DNA of 35,345 bases, taken from Phycisphaerales bacterium (GTDB lineage: Bacteria > Planctomycetota > Phycisphaerae > Tepidisphaerales > Tepidisphaeraceae). Under the pieces are notes generated by a model. The model worked only from the letters and a program-made list of their open reading frames with translations. It made no database searches and was not told the DNA's origin. The first letter of the stretch is position 1, and every line of letters starts with the position of its first letter. The stretch spans positions 1-35,345 of the forward strand of contig JADLCB010000030.1 of NCBI GenBank assembly GCA_020847375.1, read 5' to 3'. Of this stretch, positions 24,606-33,265 are shown piece after piece. The translations under genes and the position numbers were made by a program.

Positions 24606-25814
24606 TCATCCCTGTTTCAGGTTGTGGCCAAGGGCTACGCGATAAGCAGCAAGCGTCTGCTGCACCATGCCCGTAATCGTAAAACGCTGGCTGCGCTGGC
24701 GGGCTGCATCAGCCGCTGTTTGACGATATCGGCAATTAGTTATCAGCCCTGAAAGCGCCTGGGCAAAATTTTCAACATGATCCGTCTGAACCACTTCGCC
24801 ATTGACGCCCGATTCCACCAGGATTTCCACGCCCGACGACTGGGTTGCAACCACCGGCAGCCCGGCCGCCATCGCTTCCAGCACGACGTAGGGCAGACCT
24901 TCCTTGCGGCTGCTCAGGGCGAAAATATCGAATCCGGCAAAAAATTGACGGGCATCACGCTGGCCCAGCCAGATGATGCGGTTATTGACGCGCAGCGTAT
25001 TGGCCAGATTTTGCATCGGTTCCGATAACGGACCGTTCCCGACGATCGCCAGCCGGGTCTGCGGGGCCGCATCCAGCACCTGGGCAAACGCCTGAATCAA
25101 CACATGCGGAGCTTTTTGTTCAACCAGTCGGCCGACAAACCCAATCACCGGTTCATCGCCCAGAACGCCCAGATTGCGGCGGGCCTGCTGACGTGATACG
25201 AGGCCGGTCGGATCAACACCGTTGGGAATCATGATCAGTCGTTTGTCGCCCAGGCCCAGTGATGCGGCGGCCCGCTTTTCTTCGGGTGAAACGGCGATAA
25301 TACGACTGGTGCACTGCGCCAACCCCAACTCAATGCCAAGGTACATCAACCATTTCCATCGCGGCAGATCCGGGTCCATCATGATCAAACCGTGCAGCGT
25401 GTAAAATGCGCGGGCGCCTGTTCCCAGTGCTGCCAGGCGGGCCATCGCACCCCCCTTGGAGCTGTGACCGTGGATAATGTCAAACGGACCATGTTTGCGC
25501 CCATAGCGGCGCAGCAGTGCAATCGCCTTGATATCGCGCGGATGTGGCGCGGCATTCATGGCCAGAACAATGGTTCCGGCAACTGGCAAACCCGCAAGGC
25601 GATCCAGAAAATACTGGTCAACACGGTTATTGGAATAGGCGATGTGAACTTCATGCCCGTGCTGGATCAGCCCCTGGGCCAGATCCAGCACATGCCGTCC
25701 GGTACCGCCACCGGCACATTCAACAATCATCAGCACCTTGAGCTGGCGTGTGACCAGTGCCTGGTCGGCGCTGGTGACAGCAGAGAGGGAGGATGGAGCG
25801 AGGTGATGCTTCAC
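24606..25814 (-). CDS. GT4 glycosyltransferase
   Basis: A 402-residue GT-B glycosyltransferase. It has the acceptor-side GGGTGRHVLDLAQGL loop, the HGHSSKGGAMARLAA segment, PNGVDP, the donor-site VIGFVGRLVEQKAPHVL and the EX7E block in SSRKEGLPYVVLEAMAAGLPVVAT. The start GTG at 25814 lies four bases past the stop of the upstream GT4, giving close coupling; a longer in-frame version would overlap that gene by 150 bases and has no domain support. It sits late in the exopolysaccharide operon and would add one sugar to the lipid-linked repeat. Confidence 0.92.
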   Translation of the reverse strand: MKHHLAPSSLSAVTSADQALVTRQLKVLMIVECAGGGTGRHVLDLAQGLIQHGHEVHIAYSNNRVDQYFLDRLAGLPVAGTIVLAMNAAPHPRDIKAIALLRRYGRKHGPFDIIHGHSSKGGAMARLAALGTGARAFYTLHGLIMMDPDLPRWKWLMYLGIELGLAQCTSRIIAVSPEEKRAAASLGLGDKRLIMIPNGVDPTGLVSRQQARRNLGVLGDEPVIGFVGRLVEQKAPHVLIQAFAQVLDAAPQTRLAIVGNGPLSEPMQNLANTLRVNNRIIWLGQRDARQFFAGFDIFALSSRKEGLPYVVLEAMAAGLPVVATQSSGVEILVESGVNGEVVQTDHVENFAQALSGLITNCRYRQTAADAARQRSQRFTITGMVQQTLAAYRVALGHNLKQG

Positions 25815-25818
25815 AGAC

Positions 25819-27150
25819 TTATTTTCGGTCAGTGCCCGATCGCTGATTACGCCTTTGGGCAGGATCAGCGCCACCCGTTGATAAAACCGCTGCGTTGCCG
25901 TTGATGTTGCTTGTGTACAGGGACTGATAGCGGTCAATAACGCTGTCAAGATCGAACAACTGACAGACACGTTGACGTGCCCGTTGTCCCATCTCCAAAT
26001 GCTGCTGATGGTTGAGTGCCAGTATTTTGCGCCAGGCGCCGGCCAGTGCAGCCGGTTGACGTGGCGGGACGATCAGGCCAGTGTCGCCGATAATCAGGGC
26101 TGAATCGCCGACATCAGTGGCAACGGCCGGCGTGCCGCACGCCATGGCTTCGCCGAGGGTCAGCGGAAAGGCCTCGCTGATTGACGAGGAAGTCAAAATA
26201 TCCACCGCCGCATGGATGCGGGGAACATCATGACGCGGCCCCAGCAGATGACAGCGATCAACCAGACCGAGCCGGCGAACCATTGTCATGAGCCGGTCGT
26301 TATTGGGAGTGATGTCGGTTCCGCACAGGACAAAATGAACCTGATGGGGCAAAGAGGCTGCCGCCTTGAGGAACGTTTCATGATCCTTGAATGGATCCCA
26401 ACGCGCCGCCAGACCGATCAGGGGCGTATCCTCAGGCAGACCCAGCTCAGAGCGCAAATCTTTTCGCGCCGAGTGATCAGGATGAAATCGGCTGAGATCG
26501 AAACCGTTGCAGATGACTTCGATGCGCCGACGATCGAACCCGCGGCGGGTGTAGAAGCGGGCGGAGGTTTCGCTGCAATAGACTATTTTTTCAGGTAAAA
26601 ATCGCGATAGGCGTGCGCAGGCGTCAACCACCATCTGCGTGGAATTTTTAGCCACGCCACGGATGTGATTGGAATGATGGATACCCCAGACGATCCGGGT
26701 CTTAAGTCCAGCCAGTCGTACCGCCAGGGAACCTATCAGGTTGGAATGATCCATCCAGGTCTGGACAACATGCGGCTGCTGCTGATGCAGGTAGCGACTC
26801 AGCGCCAGAAACTTGCGCGGATTGAGAATGCGATTGGTCATTCCAATGACTTTGATCGGTATGCCGGCTTTGATCAGGGGATCAGCCACGCGCATGTTAT
26901 CGATCAAGGCAATGACGGACGGTTCAAAACGTTGCCGATCCGTCCGCAGCAACAGGTTGATCAGCATCGTTTCGGCACCACCAAAATCGAGGCTGTTGAT
27001 GATGTGAATAATCCTGAGCTTTCCCTGGCGGGATACGGTGGAAGATGATGCTGACAATCCGGGCGGTGGCCGCCCAATCACAGCAGCAGACGTACCGCTA
27101 TAGTCAGTATTGGGATTGGCGTGTGGTAGAGGCGATAAAAGGCTGCTCAT
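25819..27150 (-). CDS. GT4 glycosyltransferase
   Basis: A 443-residue GT-B glycosyltransferase. An N-terminal low-complexity stretch is followed by LRIIHIINSLDFGGAETMLINLL, the WGIHHSNH region, ICNGFDLSRF, the donor-site IGLAARWDPFKDHETFL and the SSISEAFPLTLGEAMACGTPAVAT block with its EX7E glutamates. The start at 27150 overlaps the upstream Wzy-like stop as ATGA, and GGAG is nine bases earlier; another ATG at 27165 is possible. The C-terminal 30 residues are polar and probably disordered. It is coupled on both sides within the exopolysaccharide operon. Confidence 0.92.
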   Translation of the reverse strand: MSSLLSPLPHANPNTDYSGTSAAVIGRPPPGLSASSSTVSRQGKLRIIHIINSLDFGGAETMLINLLLRTDRQRFEPSVIALIDNMRVADPLIKAGIPIKVIGMTNRILNPRKFLALSRYLHQQQPHVVQTWMDHSNLIGSLAVRLAGLKTRIVWGIHHSNHIRGVAKNSTQMVVDACARLSRFLPEKIVYCSETSARFYTRRGFDRRRIEVICNGFDLSRFHPDHSARKDLRSELGLPEDTPLIGLAARWDPFKDHETFLKAAASLPHQVHFVLCGTDITPNNDRLMTMVRRLGLVDRCHLLGPRHDVPRIHAAVDILTSSSISEAFPLTLGEAMACGTPAVATDVGDSALIIGDTGLIVPPRQPAALAGAWRKILALNHQQHLEMGQRARQRVCQLFDLDSVIDRYQSLYTSNINGNAAVLSTGGADPAQRRNQRSGTDRK

Positions 27151-28733
27151 TTGGGATTGCTCCATCGACGCTTTGGGCTGCCAGTGTTGTCAGGCGCGTC
27201 GATTACACTTCGGTTGCGCCAGCCGGACATGGTTGGCGCATTAGAATCAGGAGGTGTGGCTGATGCGTCTTGAGATTGGGACGCCGATCGCGCCGTGTTC
27301 CTGTTGGCCAGACGTTCGTTCATGTTTCGAGAATCTTGCGCCAGACGCTGCTGTCTGATCTGAAGCGCATTATACGGGCAGTGAGGCTGGAAAATATCCA
27401 TCCAGTTGGTCAGCATCGCCAGCGCCACCCATAGGGGCAGGAGTTGCGTATAGCTGGTCGTGATCGTCACGCCAACCAGCCAGACCAGAAGAACAACCAT
27501 GAACACCGGATCAAAACGACTTTTACGCCAGACTTTGAGCGTATCGCCAACGAGCAATACACAGACCAGCAGACCTACAATGCCGGTCTCGTAGATATAC
27601 GTCAGACTGATGCTCCAGATTGCTTCCATTCCGTAGTGTTGTTGCATCAGCGGCGAGGTCATTCCCGTGCCCAAGCCGAAAAAAAGAGTGGAAAAATTAC
27701 CCTGAGCCAGCAATTTCAATCCGATCAGCAGGGAGGATGAACGCTCAGCCCATGAGCTGTTGCCCATTTCCGAACCGCCCAGTCGATCCTGCAGGGAATT
27801 GACGGCGAAATAGATCAGCAAGGGCAATGCGACCGCCAGCACCATAAAAATAGCTGAGACATGACCAGGTGTTGCCCGGCTGCGCTTGAACCAGATGACT
27901 GCGAGAACGAGCAGGCCAGCCAGGGTAATGGCTGCGTGCCCCGAACGCGAGGCAATCATAATAGCCAGTGAACCCAACGCTGCGCTTGAAAATAAAATAG
28001 TCTGGCGGCGCGACGGCGCTTGGCGCAGGCGCAACAAGCCTGTTGCCATTGCAAACCATAATAGGACAAACGGCGCCAGTGAAGCGCCAAGAGCGGATGG
28101 TTCGGGGAACAAGCCGAAAGGACGCTGAATGTAGCGGATGATGATGTCGGCATTTTCCTGCACACTCAGAAATGACTGGTTGGTGTAAAACCATTCCAGC
28201 GGCAGATAGCCAGCCTGAAACGCCACGATCTGCCAGCATCCGACCAATACATGCACCAGCGCCGCGACGGCAACGCCTGACAGAATGGCCAGTATGGCCG
28301 CCGGCGCGAATATCTGCGTTGCCATCATGGCCAATAGCGACAGACCGATCGTGATGACATTCTTGGTCGCCAGATCAATGTCGCCACCGTTCATACCCAG
28401 CGCCAGTGTTGACAAAAATCGCGGCGCCATTAACGCCGGCACAATCCATAACGAACGCCTGCGCCAGGCGATAAAGGGCAGCGGCAGGCACATAAGCAGG
28501 GTCAGAAGATTGCCGGCTTGAATCGCGGTATTGTTACCTGCATTGATCGCCAGATAGGGCATGAAGCATAGGAAACCAAACAGACCGCCCAGCCAGTTCA
28601 GCCAGCGCGATGTGCGCGCAGGAACGGTCACGCCGTTCTCGTCAGCGCGATATCGACCTTGCTGGTCAATGAGCCGGGTTGGTGGCAATGCTGCGATCAT
28701 GCGTTGGAACCTGCGCCTGACGACCACGGGCAT
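27147..28733 (-). CDS. O-antigen-type polymerase (Wzy-like)
   Basis: A membrane protein of about 528 residues with ten to twelve hydrophobic segments between residues 45 and 440. A large loop with YIQRPFGLFPEPSALGASLAPFVLLW is typical of Wzy/WaaL proteins, which join lipid-linked repeat units in the periplasm. The C-terminal 90 residues are hydrophilic and rich in Asn, Arg and Ser, presumably cytoplasmic. The start is uncertain: ATG at 28733 is listed, but ATG 28700 is also possible; both lie inside the end of the preceding GT4 gene. With Wzx, Wzc and WbaP in the same operon the Wzy assignment is well supported, though sequence alone does not distinguish polymerase from ligase. Confidence 0.85.
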   Translation of the reverse strand: MPVVVRRRFQRMIAALPPTRLIDQQGRYRADENGVTVPARTSRWLNWLGGLFGFLCFMPYLAINAGNNTAIQAGNLLTLLMCLPLPFIAWRRRSLWIVPALMAPRFLSTLALGMNGGDIDLATKNVITIGLSLLAMMATQIFAPAAILAILSGVAVAALVHVLVGCWQIVAFQAGYLPLEWFYTNQSFLSVQENADIIIRYIQRPFGLFPEPSALGASLAPFVLLWFAMATGLLRLRQAPSRRQTILFSSAALGSLAIMIASRSGHAAITLAGLLVLAVIWFKRSRATPGHVSAIFMVLAVALPLLIYFAVNSLQDRLGGSEMGNSSWAERSSSLLIGLKLLAQGNFSTLFFGLGTGMTSPLMQQHYGMEAIWSISLTYIYETGIVGLLVCVLLVGDTLKVWRKSRFDPVFMVVLLVWLVGVTITTSYTQLLPLWVALAMLTNWMDIFQPHCPYNALQIRQQRLAQDSRNMNERLANRNTARSASQSQDASATPPDSNAPTMSGWRNRSVIDAPDNTGSPKRRWSNPK

Positions 28734-29886
28734 ATCCGACAAGCGTCGCGCTGGCGGCGCTTGACCATGAATACTTGTCCCGTGCCAATTTCATTTGTTC
28801 GGCAATGTGTTGATCATGATCATTTTCGCATAACCGGCGGATGGCTGCTTCCAGCGCTGCCGGCGAATGATCTGCGCACACTTCGCCCACGTGATATTGT
28901 TCGAGCATGTCACGAAGGCCACCTGCCGCGGTGGCGACAACCGGAATTTCATACGCCAGCGCCATATAGATCACGCCGCTCATTGCCTGAAACTGTGGTG
29001 TATAGGGCATGACGATGGCACTGTGTTCAGCAAACAGCCTGGGTAGCGCACTGTCGGGGAGAAATTGATCCTGCAGATCAATTTCACGCCCCATCTGGCG
29101 CAGACGTTCAATGCGCGGCGTGATTTCCCGCTCGAAATAATCCGGTTCAAACCGATCGCCGGCGATGGTGATGCTGTACCCCTCGAGTTTCAGTGCGGCA
29201 TCCAGCAGAATATGCAAGCCTTTGTTGCTACGAATCTGCCCGAAAAATAAGAGACGCTTTCGGGCAAGACGCTGGCCCATCGGCGGTGATGCCAAGGCAT
29301 CATCCACATGCCACACGCCATGAGGGATGACCTGGATCGGAGGATGATCAGTGCCCAGAAAATCACTCAGTTGGCTGGACAGACGCTCGGTGTGGACAAA
29401 CAAACCGCTGGCCAATCGGCAACTGGAACCGATCCAATGATCAACCATCGCCTTGGGCACATAACGCGGATAACGGTGCGGGGTGATGTTGTGAACGGTG
29501 TAATAGACGCGCTTACCCATGGCGCGTATTTTCTTGAAGGCTGAAACAGCCAGCCATGGCGTCATTTCCTGGAAATGCACGGCAGTAATATCGGGTCGCT
29601 GCCTCAGCCAGTTGAGGAAAATATGTTGCTGCCGCCAGTAGTGAGTCACGCGGCTGCTCGCCCAGGCCAGAACGCTGGCATACTTCTGGCGATGACGCAA
29701 AACCGGGAACAAGCGATGTATTGGGTATAAACCCTGGTCATAGCGCGAATCAAAATCGACACTGGTCGCCAGTTCAAAGCGCATGGCTGCGGCGCTGGGG
29801 TGTTGCGACAGCGCTGTGAGCAACTCCCAGGTATAGCGGGCATGGCCGCCATCGGCTGAGGGGGTGTACATGCAAATTCGTTCCAT
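28666..29886 (-). CDS. GT4 glycosyltransferase
   Basis: A 406-residue GT-B glycosyltransferase. It has the N-terminal YTPSADGGHARYTWELLTAL, the VHFQEMTPWLAVSAF region, VHNITPHRYPRYVPK, the donor-site LLFFGQIRSNKGLHILL and MSGVIYMALAYEIPVVATAAGGL. The start is ATG at 29886. The gene ends inside the reading frame of the Wzy-like gene (about 68 bases of overlap), which suggests coupled translation. It lies just downstream of the flippase in the exopolysaccharide operon. The nucleotide sugar cannot be named. Confidence 0.9.
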   Translation of the reverse strand: MERICMYTPSADGGHARYTWELLTALSQHPSAAAMRFELATSVDFDSRYDQGLYPIHRLFPVLRHRQKYASVLAWASSRVTHYWRQQHIFLNWLRQRPDITAVHFQEMTPWLAVSAFKKIRAMGKRVYYTVHNITPHRYPRYVPKAMVDHWIGSSCRLASGLFVHTERLSSQLSDFLGTDHPPIQVIPHGVWHVDDALASPPMGQRLARKRLLFFGQIRSNKGLHILLDAALKLEGYSITIAGDRFEPDYFEREITPRIERLRQMGREIDLQDQFLPDSALPRLFAEHSAIVMPYTPQFQAMSGVIYMALAYEIPVVATAAGGLRDMLEQYHVGEVCADHSPAALEAAIRRLCENDHDQHIAEQMKLARDKYSWSSAASATLVGYARGRQAQVPTHDRSIATNPAH

Positions 29887-29963
29887 CCGCGGTTACTCCC
29901 AAATTCCGTTCACGTCCGAATGCTTCAATTCCTGCCGGTACATTGAATCAGCAAAACTTTCCT

Positions 29964-31475
29964 TTATTCTGAAACCGGCAGCGCTGCTGTTGTACACGTC
30001 ATCGGTTCATTGGTGGCATGACGTTTTGCATCTCTGCGACGACAACCCAGGTAGTTCCCTATAAACCGGCGCGAATTCAAAAAATTGGTCAATAATAAAA
30101 CGGCTGCGTAGGTGGCGACACCGACGATGATCTGCAGTCCCAGCATCAGCGGCTGGGTGTGGTGGCGCAGGGGCCAGAGAACCGCGCCCATGATCAGTGC
30201 CGCCAGGCAAACCGTGCTGCACGCCTTCCACGGAAAAGGCAGGACAAATTGCCTTCGCCCGTAATAAATCGTCAGTGCGATCGAAACGATATACGCCAGC
30301 ACCGATGCGATGGCGGATCCTTCCAAGCCCCAGCGGGGGATGAACAGGACGTTCAGGATGACATTAACCACCGCAGCAGCCAGCACGATCCAGACCTGGT
30401 AAATTGTGCGATGGGCAAACTGAAAAGCCGAATCAAAATGGAACGCCTTGAAATTGGCCAGAAACGCCCCCAGTGCCACCAGTGGGATGATTCTGGTTGC
30501 CGCGGTGCGGAATTGAGCGCCCAGCAGGTTATGAACCAGCGGCTGAACCAGTATGGCCAGGGCCAGCACGGCGGGGACACCAATCGCCAGCAGCAGGGTC
30601 GCGTTAAAGCGCATCTGTTCCTGCGCCGCAGCCGGCCCTTCAAGTTCGTAGGCGCGAATCGCCAGCGGCATGGCGGCCATGTTGATCGCCAGCATCAATA
30701 GCGTGAGTGTTTGCGTGGTGAAGTCATAAGCGACAGCGTAGGAACCGGCTGAGGCTTCATCCAGATACCACGCCAGTAGGTAACGATCACATGTTCCGAT
30801 GACAACCGCCAGCGCCACCGTCAGCGACAACGGTAAACCATATTGCGCTAATCGGGCCAGAATCGGACGATTGATCTTCAGCCGCGTACCGCGCCAGTGC
30901 CTGCCCATGGACAGTCCGACCGCCAGCAGCATACCCGTCGCCATGCCACCCAATGGGCCGAACCAACTCCATCCCAGCAACCACACTGCCACCAGCCCCA
31001 GACCGACAAATCCGCCGCTGCGGATGCTTTGCATCAGCATGAAGTGCCATGGTTTCAGCGTTGCCCGGGCCTGTTCGCAAACCAGATCGTAAAACGACTG
31101 CACAATCAACACGATGCCGCCGGCCGCAATCGGGCTGTGCCACGGTGCCAGCGCCGGTATCAGCCATAAACCACCAGCGACAAGCACCAACACCGTGTTG
31201 GTCAAAATGGTGACGCTCAACAGGGTGGAGCGAAGCGCATCGGGCTGATCGCGATAGACCGCGTTGTACCGAAGCAGCGAGAGCCTGGTCCATTGGAACA
31301 GCAGGGCGTTAAGCAATTCCACGGCAGCGATGACCAGGGCGTAGCGGCCATAATCCTCCGGACTAAGCAGGCGACTGAAGACCGGGATTGCCGCAAAAGC
31401 CAGAATCCCGGGCAGTCCGCGCGCCAGCAGATAGATTCCCGCGTGAGAAAGAAAATGAGAACGGGCGTTGCTCAT
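29964..31475 (-). CDS. Wzx-type polysaccharide flippase
   Basis: A 503-residue inner-membrane protein with about 12-14 helices that moves lipid-linked repeat units to the outer face. It has LLARGLPGILAFAAIPVFSRLLSPEDYGRYAL, a start characteristic of the MATE/MOP flippase superfamily, and later LNVLFIPRWGLEGSAIASVLAY. The start is ATG at 31475 (MSNARSHFLSH); the ORF could begin 11 codons earlier but has no support there. The gene is between the WbaP-like transferase and a GT4, the normal place for Wzx. The C-terminus is a polar tail. Confidence 0.92.
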   Translation of the reverse strand: MSNARSHFLSHAGIYLLARGLPGILAFAAIPVFSRLLSPEDYGRYALVIAAVELLNALLFQWTRLSLLRYNAVYRDQPDALRSTLLSVTILTNTVLVLVAGGLWLIPALAPWHSPIAAGGIVLIVQSFYDLVCEQARATLKPWHFMLMQSIRSGGFVGLGLVAVWLLGWSWFGPLGGMATGMLLAVGLSMGRHWRGTRLKINRPILARLAQYGLPLSLTVALAVVIGTCDRYLLAWYLDEASAGSYAVAYDFTTQTLTLLMLAINMAAMPLAIRAYELEGPAAAQEQMRFNATLLLAIGVPAVLALAILVQPLVHNLLGAQFRTAATRIIPLVALGAFLANFKAFHFDSAFQFAHRTIYQVWIVLAAAVVNVILNVLFIPRWGLEGSAIASVLAYIVSIALTIYYGRRQFVLPFPWKACSTVCLAALIMGAVLWPLRHHTQPLMLGLQIIVGVATYAAVLLLTNFLNSRRFIGNYLGCRRRDAKRHATNEPMTCTTAALPVSE

Positions 31476-31541
31476 GGTCGTGAAGACATCAGCCAGTACA
31501 GCCAGCAATGTCGCAATGGACAGCAGGCGACAAGCAGACGG

Positions 31542-33128
31542 TTAGTACGCACCTCCGCGATCCATCAAGGCGAGGGCCGTTTTAGCCAGGATGTAAACAT
31601 CCAGCCAGGGGGACCAGTGACGCACATAAAATGCGTCGAGCTGCACCCGGTCGTCGTAACCGATGTCATTGCGACCTGAAACCTGCCACAAACCGGTGAC
31701 ACCCGGTTTGACTGTCATATACAGGCGGAAAAATTCCCCATAACGGTGTATTTCATCAGCGACGATCGGGCGCGGGCCGATCAAGCTCATCTCGCCTTTG
31801 AGCACGTTCCACATCTGCGGCAGTTCGTCGAGGCTGGTTTTACGCAATAGTCGCCCGATGGAGGTCACCCGCGGATCGTGGCGCAGTTTCTGATCACGCT
31901 GCCATTCAGCTTGTGCTTCAGGATTTTTGGCCAGATATTCCTGCAGAAGATGATCGGAGTTGGGTCGCATGGTGCGGAACTTCCATGCCTTGAACAACCT
32001 GCCGCGCCGTCCGATGCGTGTGTGGCCGAAGAAAATCGGCCCCGGGCTGGTCAGTTTGATCGCCAGCATGATCGCCAGGAAGATCGGCAGACCGATCGTG
32101 AAAACGCAGACGGCAAAGAGCAGATCGATGAACCGCTTGAAAAAACCAAGCGTGATCATCAGCAGACCGTTGCGCACTTCGATACCGCTGATGCGCCCGC
32201 CGCTGCGCGATGCGCCCCAGAGGGTGGGTAGCGCCTGCGTATCGGAAAGCACCAGGATATGCGGAACCATTTCGGTGTATCGGTCGATCATCTGCATGAA
32301 ATGAATCGCCGTTATATTGGGTACGGAAATGACCGCGTGACGAATTCCTTCGGAGCAGATCAATGATTCGAGGGTGCGTTGATCGTTGACCACCGGCAGC
32401 AAGGCCGAGCGACACTGGCTGCCCGGATCGGTCGCCACGACCGGCCGCAAGCCTGAATGTGGTGCATCGAGCACCGTGCGGATCAAATGCTCAGCGCCGG
32501 CGCCGCTGCCAATGACCAATGCGGGGAAACCCCACCAGGTAAAGCGGGCGCAGAGATGGCGCGTAATGACACGCAGCGTCGGCACCATCACCGTGGTGAT
32601 GATCCATCCGGCGAGGAAAAACAGCGGAAACGGGCCAGCCACCAGACTGCCGCAGGCGGCTGCCAGCAGCGCGACGGAGTTGATATGTGTCAGATGACGC
32701 AACTCGACAACCGGATGAATCCAGATTTCAGAATACAATCCGCTCAGCCAGTAAAACGCCAGCAGGGGCAACAGCGTCAAGGGGGCCAGATAACCAATCG
32801 ACTCACCGGCCACCGGGTGCGCCAGCCACAAGGCCGCTGTTGCGCCGCAACCAGCCACAGCCAGCGCCACGCTGTCCGCCAGCACAAACGGAGCCAGCGT
32901 GCGCAGGGTTCGCCGCACCGACATATTCATTCGGGTGGAAACAGGAATGCTCGAGGCATCCCCATCGAGCAGGCCGGCTGAAGCGGTCATCTTCAGCAAT
33001 GGCTGGGCGTGCGCCTCCTCAGGCTGTCCCGCAGCAACCCGCCTTGACGACGGGTCATCTTCGCGAGCGATCAAATTTTCGAAGTCATCGGCCTCAAGGC
33101 CGACGTTTGCTTCGATAATCGACGACAT
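31542..33128 (-). CDS. Polyprenyl-phosphate sugar-1-phosphate transferase (WbaP-like)
   Basis: A 528-residue protein that starts repeat-unit assembly by moving a sugar-phosphate to undecaprenyl phosphate. Residues 1-75 are hydrophilic; about 80-240 hold four membrane segments and a Rossmann-like CoA-binding-type region ([16 protein letters not shown]). The catalytic domain carries the defining block: a membrane-associated helix ([20 protein letters not shown]), [50 protein letters not shown] and [13 protein letters not shown]. The start at 33128 follows AGGGAGA, with an alternative ATG upstream. It follows the Wzc-like gene by 137 bases. The donor sugar, galactose, glucose or another, is not decided by the sequence. 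Confidence 0.93.
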   Translation of the reverse strand: MSSIIEANVGLEADDFENLIAREDDPSSRRVAAGQPEEAHAQPLLKMTASAGLLDGDASSIPVSTRMNMSVRRTLRTLAPFVLADSVALAVAGCGATAALWLAHPVAGESIGYLAPLTLLPLLAFYWLSGLYSEIWIHPVVELRHLTHINSVALLAAACGSLVAGPFPLFFLAGWIITTVMVPTLRVITRHLCARFTWWGFPALVIGSGAGAEHLIRTVLDAPHSGLRPVVATDPGSQCRSALLPVVNDQRTLESLICSEGIRHAVISVPNITAIHFMQMIDRYTEMVPHILVLSDTQALPTLWGASRSGGRISGIEVRNGLLMITLGFFKRFIDLLFAVCVFTIGLPIFLAIMLAIKLTSPGPIFFGHTRIGRRGRLFKAWKFRTMRPNSDHLLQEYLAKNPEAQAEWQRDQKLRHDPRVTSIGRLLRKTSLDELPQMWNVLKGEMSLIGPRPIVADEIHRYGEFFRLYMTVKPGVTGLWQVSGRNDIGYDDRVQLDAFYVRHWSPWLDVYILAKTALALMDRGGAY

Positions 33129-33265
33129 ATTCTCCCTTTCCACTGACATTTGCCCAGATGGGTGAATTCCATCACGCCAATCCGGCAAAACCTTTTACGT
33201 TCTCGACCCATCCTCACTGGCGATGGCGATCCTGCTTACGCGAACACCGAACCAAAGCTGCCGCA